A stretch of 19,737 nt of DNA from an uncultured Flavobacterium sp. (GTDB lineage Bacteria > Bacteroidota > Bacteroidia > Flavobacteriales > Flavobacteriaceae), in contig CAMLFV010000015.1 of the NCBI GenBank assembly GCA_946479395.1, forward strand, positions 1 to 19,737. Reading direction: 5' to 3'. Position 1 is the stretch's first letter. Each line of letters opens with the position of its first letter. Below the pieces are notes generated by a model. That model made no database searches. It saw nothing but the letters and a program-made list of their open reading frames with translations, and had not been told where the DNA came from. The translations under genes and the position numbers were made by a program. Below, piece by piece: positions 14,861 to 19,737 of this stretch.

Positions 14861-16168
14861 ATGAAAACATATATAAAAGGCGAAAAAAAAGTTCTTAACG
14901 CATGGGCTTTTTACGATTGGGCTAACTCTGTATATGCCTTGGTGATCTCATCTTCTATTTTTCCGCTGTTTTACGGAGCCTTGTTTAGGTTAGAAGATAA
15001 AGAATCTGCTTCGTTTTTTGGTATCGATACCCCGAGCGAATCTATTATTAGCTACGTAACCGCCATTGGTTTTTTAATCATAGCTTTTATTTCGCCACTT
15101 TTATCGGGAGTTGCCGATTATTTAGGAAATAAAAAGTTTTTTTTGAAACTGTTTTGTTTCGTAGGATCTATCTCTTGTATGATGCTTTATTTTTTCGATT
15201 TAAACAACCTATATATAAGTCTGTTCTTTTATATGATGGCGTTAATTGGTTTCTGGGGAAGTCTGGTTTTCTACAATTCTTATCTGCCCGATATTGCTTT
15301 TCCGGAGCAACAAGATGCTGTTTCCGCCAAAGGATATTCGTTAGGATACATTGGTTCGGTAATTTTGTTGATTATCAATTTGGCAATGGTTATGAAAAGC
15401 GAGCTTTTTGGTTTCGACGGACCTATGCAGGCAATGAAGTTCTCTTTCGTTTTGGTCGGAATTTGGTGGTTAGGCTTTGCACAATTTTCGTACAGATTAT
15501 TACCGAATTTCAGAAATTCAAAGAAAATAAGTACACAAGCGTTCTTTTCGGGTTTCAGAGAATTAAAACGAATTTTTAAAGAATTAAAGCAGTATCCCGT
15601 TTTAAAAGGATACTTAGGTGCTTTCTTTGTTTACAGCATGGCAGTACAAACCGTAATGATTATTGCCGCTTATTTTGGCGAGAAAGAAGTTCAATGGGAA
15701 GATGATGACCAAAGGCAAATGGGATTAATCGTAAGTATTCTACTTATTCAACTAATTGCAGTTGTTGGAGCGATTCTTACATCGAAATTATCAAAAAGAA
15801 TAGGAAACATAAATGCCTTAATTGTAATAAATACCGCTTGGATTTTTATCTGTATATGTGCCTATTTTGTTGTAAAACCAGTAGAATTTTATATAGTTGC
15901 AGCAATGGTTGGTTTGGTCATGGGCGGAATTCAGTCGCTTTCAAGATCAACCTATTCAAAATTATTACCAGAAACTACAGATACCACTTCGTTTTTTAGT
16001 TTTTATGATGTAACCGAAAAGATCGGAATTGTAATAGGAATGCTTATTTACGGAGGAATAGCTCAAATTACAGGCAAAATGCAAAATGCTATATTATTTT
16101 TAGTCGTATTTTTTGCAATAGGAATTATTTTATTAATAAGAACAGCAAAAAAAGAAGTTATTAGTTAA
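14861..16168 (+). CDS. UMF1/Atg22-like MFS transporter
   Basis: Inner-membrane transporter of 435 residues with about twelve hydrophobic spans. It is related to the UMF1 family and to yeast vacuolar amino-acid effluxer Atg22. Diagnostic stretches are NAWAFYDWANSVYA at 13-26, the loop 2-3 motif SPLLSGVADYLGNKK at 78-92, YNSYLPDIA at 138-146, and GGIQSLSRSTYSKLLPE at 355-371. The substrate of bacterial members is unknown; amino-acid or other metabolite efflux is only an analogy. Its start codon follows the preceding terminator closely, so it may have its own promoter overlapping that hairpin. An AT-only stem (16175-16181 with 16186-16192) follows the stop but is weak. Confidence 0.88.
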   Translation: MKTYIKGEKKVLNAWAFYDWANSVYALVISSSIFPLFYGALFRLEDKESASFFGIDTPSESIISYVTAIGFLIIAFISPLLSGVADYLGNKKFFLKLFCFVGSISCMMLYFFDLNNLYISLFFYMMALIGFWGSLVFYNSYLPDIAFPEQQDAVSAKGYSLGYIGSVILLIINLAMVMKSELFGFDGPMQAMKFSFVLVGIWWLGFAQFSYRLLPNFRNSKKISTQAFFSGFRELKRIFKELKQYPVLKGYLGAFFVYSMAVQTVMIIAAYFGEKEVQWEDDDQRQMGLIVSILLIQLIAVVGAILTSKLSKRIGNINALIVINTAWIFICICAYFVVKPVEFYIVAAMVGLVMGGIQSLSRSTYSKLLPETTDTTSFFSFYDVTEKIGIVIGMLIYGGIAQITGKMQNAILFLVVFFAIGIILLIRTAKKEVIS

Positions 16169-16216
16169 AATGAATAATATTTTTACAAATATTTTCGTAT
16201 GTAAAAAAAATAATTT

Positions 16217-16224
16217 TATATTTG
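16217..16224 (+). promoter_or_regulatory. candidate -7 element for the unknown lipoprotein gene
   Basis: TATATTTG matches TAnnTTTG 28 bases before the ATG at 16253. An exact -33 TTG is not found; TTCG near 16193 is the closest. The presence of a promoter here fits the 84-base gap after the MFS gene. Confidence 0.4.
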
Positions 16225-16252
16225 GATAAATTTAACATTCTTACTAAATCTT

Positions 16253-16870
16253 ATGAGAAAATTAAAATATATTTTGGCATCAGTAGTTTTATCGGCTGGA
16301 TTTGCATCATGTGAAACAGAGCCTATTGATGAAAAAGTAAAGGATGATAGTTTACCAGGAACACCTATATTAAGTTTCGATTTAAATGCTAAAGAAACAG
16401 TTGTAACTGATAAAGTAACAGTAGGTTTTAATGGAAATGCTATTACAATAAATGCACGTTTATCATTAGTAAATCACGAGAATACATCAAATCCTGAATT
16501 GCGTTATAAAGCGGCTAACCTTACTATTATGTATAGCACTTTTGTTGTTGGTAATTTTCCTACCAGATTAAGTATTGATAATCCCAGCAATTTATTAAGC
16601 ACGGCTACTTTAGATGTACAAGAAATGGTGCCAGATGAAGATGAAGAAGGAGTTTATAACAGAGTTTGGGTACAATACTCAACATTGAACGCTGATGAAA
16701 AACAAAATGCTGGTTACGGAAATATTACACGTGTAAACGATGTAGCGAGATATATGAGTGGGAATTTTGATTATCTTCTTATACCTACTGAATTGGAGGA
16801 TGAAGATATTGATTTAACTTTAGAACCACAAAGGATAACAAAAGGTAATTTCAATTATATAAATTATTAA
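16253..16870 (+). CDS. hypothetical lipoprotein
   Basis: I do not recognise a family. The 205-residue product begins MRKLKYILAS and has a hydrophobic stretch to a lipobox cysteine at 20 (GFASC), followed by acidic residues (ETEPIDE). It should therefore be an exported lipoprotein. The mature part is rich in Thr, Asn, Val and Leu with alternating patterns suggesting beta-strands, and has an acidic stretch near 126-131 (PDEDEE). There is no other cysteine, no catalytic motif and no C-terminal sorting domain. It looks monocistronic, with its own candidate promoter and a clear terminator. Base composition matches its neighbours. Possible roles include a surface or periplasmic binding protein, but nothing in the sequence decides this. 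Confidence 0.75.
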   Translation: MRKLKYILASVVLSAGFASCETEPIDEKVKDDSLPGTPILSFDLNAKETVVTDKVTVGFNGNAITINARLSLVNHENTSNPELRYKAANLTIMYSTFVVGNFPTRLSIDNPSNLLSTATLDVQEMVPDEDEEGVYNRVWVQYSTLNADEKQNAGYGNITRVNDVARYMSGNFDYLLIPTELEDEDIDLTLEPQRITKGNFNYINY

Positions 16871-16877
16871 TATTATA

Positions 16878-16903
16878 AAGTCTTACAATTGTAAGGCTTT
16901 TTT
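16878..16903 (+). terminator. intrinsic terminator after the hypothetical lipoprotein gene
   Basis: AAGTCTTAC pairs with GTAAGGCTT (one T-G wobble) around an AATT loop and runs into six Ts. It lies seven bases past the stop codon. Confidence 0.88.
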
Positions 16904-16919
16904 ATTGGCATAAATATTG

Positions 16920-16963
16920 AAACATTAAGTACTTAGTTAGAAATACATACGAACTTAATGTTT
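16920..16963. promoter_or_regulatory. inverted repeat upstream of lon, possible operator
   Basis: AACATTAAGT at 16921-16930 is the exact reverse complement of 16953-16962 (ACTTAATGTT). One further pair at 16920/16963 makes an 11-bp arm, with 22 bases between the arms. A 10-bp palindrome, TAAGTACTTA at 16926-16935, overlaps the left arm. The element lies 50-93 bases before the chosen lon start and is not CIRCE-like. There is no T tract to suggest termination. A protein-binding site is possible. Confidence 0.4.
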
Positions 16964-17012
16964 TAAAATGTTATTTATCTTTAAAAATGACATTTTGACT
17001 TATAAAATATTT

Positions 17013-19478
17013 ATGTCACACGAAAAAATTATATCATTAGACAATTTGTCACTTCAAGATTTAGATTCAAATGCAGAATTTATTCCGTTGTTTTCTCAGG
17101 AAGACGAAGAGGCAATGAACAAAGAAGAAATCCCTACAGAACTTAGCATATTGCCTTTACGCAACATGGTTTTGTTTCCGGGTGTTGTAATTCCTATTAC
17201 GGCAGGGCGCGACAAATCTATCAAATTAATTAACGAAGCTTTAGAAGGCAATAAAACAATCGGAGTTGTTGCCCAGCTTAACGAGGAAGTTGAAGTTCCC
17301 GGTGGAAACGACGTGTACCGATTTGGTACCGTTGCTAAAATCTTAAAAACGCTGAAGTTGCCCGATGGTAACATTACGGTGATTTTACAAGGTAAAAAGC
17401 GTTTTGCAATTGATGAAATTATTCAGGAAGATCCGTATTTAAAAGCAAAAGTTGTTGAAGCTGAAGATGCAAAGCCAGATGCAAACGATTTGGAGTTCAA
17501 AACCATCATTGAAACCATTAAAGAAACGGCGCAGGAAATTGTTCGCGAAAACCCGAATATCCCATCCGAAGCTGCTTTTGCACTTAAAAATATCGAAAGC
17601 AATTCGTTTTTGGTAAACTTTGTTTCATCAAACCTAAATCTTGATGTTGCAGATAAACAAGCTCTTTTAGAGAAAAACGATTTAAAGGAGCGAGCGTTGG
17701 AAACTCTTCGCAGAATGAATACTGAACTTCAGAAACTGAATCTAAAAAACGATATTCAAACCAAAGTGCGTATTGATTTAGATCAGCAGCAAAAAGAATA
17801 TTTTTTACATCAGCAAATAAAAACCATTCAAGAAGAATTGGGTGGCGTTTCGCATGAGCAGGAGTTTGAAGAAATGCGTAAAAAAGCGAAATCTAAAAAA
17901 TGGGATGCTAAAGTTCAAGAGCATTTTGATAAGGAATTAAGCAAAATGCAGCGCATGAATCCGCAAGTTGCAGAATTTTCGATCCAAAGAAACTATTTGG
18001 AACTTTTGTTGGAATTGCCTTGGAATGAATACACCGTTGATAAATTCGATCTTAAAAACGCCAAAAAGATTTTAGATAAAGACCATTACGGGTTGGAAGA
18101 TGTTAAACGTCGTGTAATTGAACACATGGCGGTTTTAAAACTTCGCAACGATATGAAATCGCCAATATTGTGTTTGTATGGTCCGCCGGGTGTTGGTAAA
18201 ACATCAATTGGGAAATCGGTTGCAACAGCATTGGGCCGCGAATATGTTCGTATTTCGTTAGGTGGTTTGCGTGACGAAGCCGAAATTCGCGGACATCGTA
18301 AAACCTATATCGGTGCTATGCCGGGGCGTATTATTCAATCAATCAAAAAAGCAAAAACATCAAATCCGGTGTTTGTTTTAGATGAAATCGATAAATTGTC
18401 AAGCAGTAATCAGGGCGATCCGTCAAGTGCCATGTTAGAAGTTTTAGATCCGGAACAAAACAAAGAATTCTATGATAATTTCGTGGAATTAGGTTTCGAT
18501 CTTTCAAAAGTAATGTTCATTGCCACATCAAATAGTTTAAATACCATTCAGCCTGCGTTGTTGGATCGTATGGAAGTTATAGAAATGAACGGTTACACTA
18601 TTGAAGAAAAAACCGAGATTTTAAGACAACATTTGCTTCCAAAACAGCTAAAAGAGCATGGGTTGGATGCTAAAACAATCAGTATTCCTAAAAAAGTAAT
18701 GGAATTTATCGTTACTAAATACACACGCGAATCGGGTGTGCGTAAGTTGGATAAACAAGTTGCTACAATTGTTCGAAATATTGCAAAATCGATTGTTTTA
18801 GAGGAAGAATTCAACGAAAAACTGACCGAAGAAGATATCATTAAAATTTTAGGAGCACCTAAATACGATTACGATAAATATGAATCAAACGATGTTGCCG
18901 GTGTGGTTACAGGCTTGGCTTGGACACGCGTAGGTGGAGATATTTTGTTTATAGAATCGATACTTTCTGAAGGAAAAGGAACGCTTACAATGACCGGAAA
19001 TTTGGGTAATGTAATGAAAGAATCGGCAACGATTGCGTTGGAATACATTAAATCGAACAGTAATTTGTTTGGAATTGATGCTAAAGTGTTCGATAAATAC
19101 AAAATTCACGTTCACGTTCCGGAAGGCGCAACACCAAAAGATGGTCCGTCGGCAGGTATTGCAATGCTTACATCAATGGTTTCGAGTTTTACCCAACGTA
19201 AAATCAAGAAAAATGTTGCAATGACCGGTGAAATTACCTTACGTGGAAAAGTGCTTCCGGTTGGTGGTATCAAAGAAAAAATATTGGCTGCAAAACGCGC
19301 AAATATTAAGGAAATTATTCTTTGTAAAGATAATAAACGCGATATCGATCAAATAAAACCGGAATATTTAACAGGTTTAACGTTTCATTACGTTGATAAA
19401 ATGACCGAAGTTATTGAGTTGGCATTGACAAATCAAAAGGTTAAAAACGCAAAAGAGCTTACGGTTAAAGAGGCTTAA
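17013..19478 (+). CDS. lon: ATP-dependent Lon protease
   Basis: Cytoplasmic AAA+ serine protease degrading damaged and regulatory proteins. I chose ATG at 17013 (MSHEKIISLDNLSLQ), giving 821 residues. An upstream in-frame ATG at 16968 would add 15 residues, MLFIFKNDIL..., unlike known Bacteroidota Lon N-termini as I remember them. In this numbering the N-terminal substrate-binding domain starts near ILPLRNMVLFPG (46-57). The coiled region lies around 230-310. Walker A GPPGVGKT is at 390-397 and Walker B VFVLDEID at 453-460. In the protease domain the catalytic Ser is 713 (PKDGPSAG) and the Lys 756 (GGIKEKIL), 43 residues apart as in E. coli Lon. It appears monocistronic with a strong terminator. 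Heat or stress induction is usual for lon, but the regulator here is unknown. Confidence 0.97.
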   Translation: MSHEKIISLDNLSLQDLDSNAEFIPLFSQEDEEAMNKEEIPTELSILPLRNMVLFPGVVIPITAGRDKSIKLINEALEGNKTIGVVAQLNEEVEVPGGNDVYRFGTVAKILKTLKLPDGNITVILQGKKRFAIDEIIQEDPYLKAKVVEAEDAKPDANDLEFKTIIETIKETAQEIVRENPNIPSEAAFALKNIESNSFLVNFVSSNLNLDVADKQALLEKNDLKERALETLRRMNTELQKLNLKNDIQTKVRIDLDQQQKEYFLHQQIKTIQEELGGVSHEQEFEEMRKKAKSKKWDAKVQEHFDKELSKMQRMNPQVAEFSIQRNYLELLLELPWNEYTVDKFDLKNAKKILDKDHYGLEDVKRRVIEHMAVLKLRNDMKSPILCLYGPPGVGKTSIGKSVATALGREYVRISLGGLRDEAEIRGHRKTYIGAMPGRIIQSIKKAKTSNPVFVLDEIDKLSSSNQGDPSSAMLEVLDPEQNKEFYDNFVELGFDLSKVMFIATSNSLNTIQPALLDRMEVIEMNGYTIEEKTEILRQHLLPKQLKEHGLDAKTISIPKKVMEFIVTKYTRESGVRKLDKQVATIVRNIAKSIVLEEEFNEKLTEEDIIKILGAPKYDYDKYESNDVAGVVTGLAWTRVGGDILFIESILSEGKGTLTMTGNLGNVMKESATIALEYIKSNSNLFGIDAKVFDKYKIHVHVPEGATPKDGPSAGIAMLTSMVSSFTQRKIKKNVAMTGEITLRGKVLPVGGIKEKILAAKRANIKEIILCKDNKRDIDQIKPEYLTGLTFHYVDKMTEVIELALTNQKVKNAKELTVKEA

Positions 19479-19498
19479 TTGAAATATAAATTGATTCC

Positions 19499-19530
19499 AA
19501 AAGCCAGTACAGAAATGTATTGGCTTTTTT
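19499..19530 (+). terminator. intrinsic terminator after lon
   Basis: AAAAGCCAGTAC (19499-19510) pairs with GTATTGGCTTTT (19517-19528), with one G-T wobble, around a six-base loop, and continues into T-rich sequence. It lies 20 bases past the lon stop. Confidence 0.92.
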
Positions 19531-19556
19531 CTTATTTTTAGTTAAATTTTAATGAA

Positions 19557-19737
19557 ATGCAAAAGAGTGAATACAGAGCTTTTTTAGATAATAACTTTAA
19601 AGGTTTGAAAGTTAGGGCACCTTTATTTTATTCATGGGATATTGGAATACGATTTAATTTGCAAATAGATGCAACTAATGATGAGAATTATTTTCATGAA
19701 GTTAATTTTCGTGCATCTTCTATTTTTAACGATGCTT
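19557..19737 (+). CDS. probable DUF3885 domain protein, 5' part only
   Basis: An open frame starts at ATG 19557 (MQKSEYRAFLDNNFKGLKV) and runs off the window after 60 codons. An ATG five bases earlier is in another frame and stops after 11 codons. The sequence APLFYSWDIGIRFNLQ at about residues 21-36 resembles the N-terminal signature of DUF3885 proteins: a 'PLFY-W-IGIRFEL' pattern after a short helical 'NNFKGL' stretch. No signal peptide is visible. Function is unknown. It follows the lon terminator, so it should have its own promoter, but I see no exact TAnnTTTG in the short gap. Confidence 0.6.
   Translation, partial: MQKSEYRAFLDNNFKGLKVRAPLFYSWDIGIRFNLQIDATNDENYFHEVNFRASSIFNDA

Noticed and set aside
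16175..16192. AT-only 7-bp hairpin after the MFS gene as a terminator
   Set aside because: The stem has no G-C pairs and no clean T tract follows, so it is too weak to call.
16968..17012. Lon start 15 codons earlier
   Set aside because: The added residues are hydrophobic and not typical of Lon, while the ATG at 17013 gives the conserved N-terminus.

Overview
The window looks like a chromosomal segment from a member of the Bacteroidota, most likely family Flavobacteriaceae or a close relative. The support is: AT-rich DNA, almost no Shine-Dalgarno sequences, several matches to the Bacteroidota -7 promoter element TAnnTTTG, lipoprotein and Gln-terminated signal peptides of flavobacterial style, and a cbb3 oxidase locus ordered ccoQ-ccoP-ccoG-ccoH-(DsbD_2/TauE-like). 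Genus cannot be settled from the sequence alone. Nearly everything is housekeeping or envelope maintenance. I see no phage, transposase, CRISPR array, rRNA or tRNA.

Layout. (1) 1-3843, plus strand: the distal part of a cbb3 cytochrome oxidase operon, with small subunit CcoQ, cytochrome c subunit CcoP, iron-sulfur assembly protein CcoG, CcoH/FixH and a copper/cytochrome biogenesis membrane protein. It ends at a strong bidirectional terminator (3846-3879). (2) 3883-6961, minus strand: a tight five-gene operon read LUD-domain protein, cdsA, psd, acyl-CoA-binding protein, lipoprotein superoxide dismutase. It has a candidate promoter at 6999-7006. (3) 7010-9402, minus strand: rsfS-ftsH, ending in a 16-bp hairpin terminator. 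(4) 9488-10210, plus strand: a biotin protein ligase divergent from rsfS. (5) 10214-12606: an accessory insertion carrying a 734-residue secreted DUF285/BspA-like repeat protein, bounded on its far side by a second, 92 % identical copy of the last 86 bp of the biotin ligase gene. (6) 12603-13920, minus strand: an alpha/beta hydrolase followed by a lipoprotein methionine sulfoxide reductase B. (7) 14008-19478, plus strand: an M48 lipoprotein metallopeptidase, a UMF1/Atg22-like MFS transporter, an unknown lipoprotein and Lon protease, most followed by a recognisable terminator. (8) 19557-end: the start of a probable DUF3885 protein.

How the genes fit together. The first block assembles a high-affinity terminal oxidase for low-oxygen respiration. 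The second makes phosphatidylethanolamine precursors (CdsA, Psd) and co-expresses an acyl-CoA carrier and an exported superoxide dismutase. FtsH, Lon and the M48 lipoprotein cover protein quality control in the inner membrane, cytoplasm and envelope. MsrB and SOD, both predicted lipoproteins, point to oxidative-damage defence outside the cytoplasm.

The most unusual observation is the birA 3'-end duplication around the DUF285 gene. The second copy keeps the birA reading frame and differs mostly at synonymous positions. It therefore looks like the end of a diverged birA allele rather than a decayed duplicate, a footprint of horizontal acquisition of the repeat-protein gene between birA and msrB. 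I did not find a convincing previously undescribed multi-gene system; the other findings are modest.
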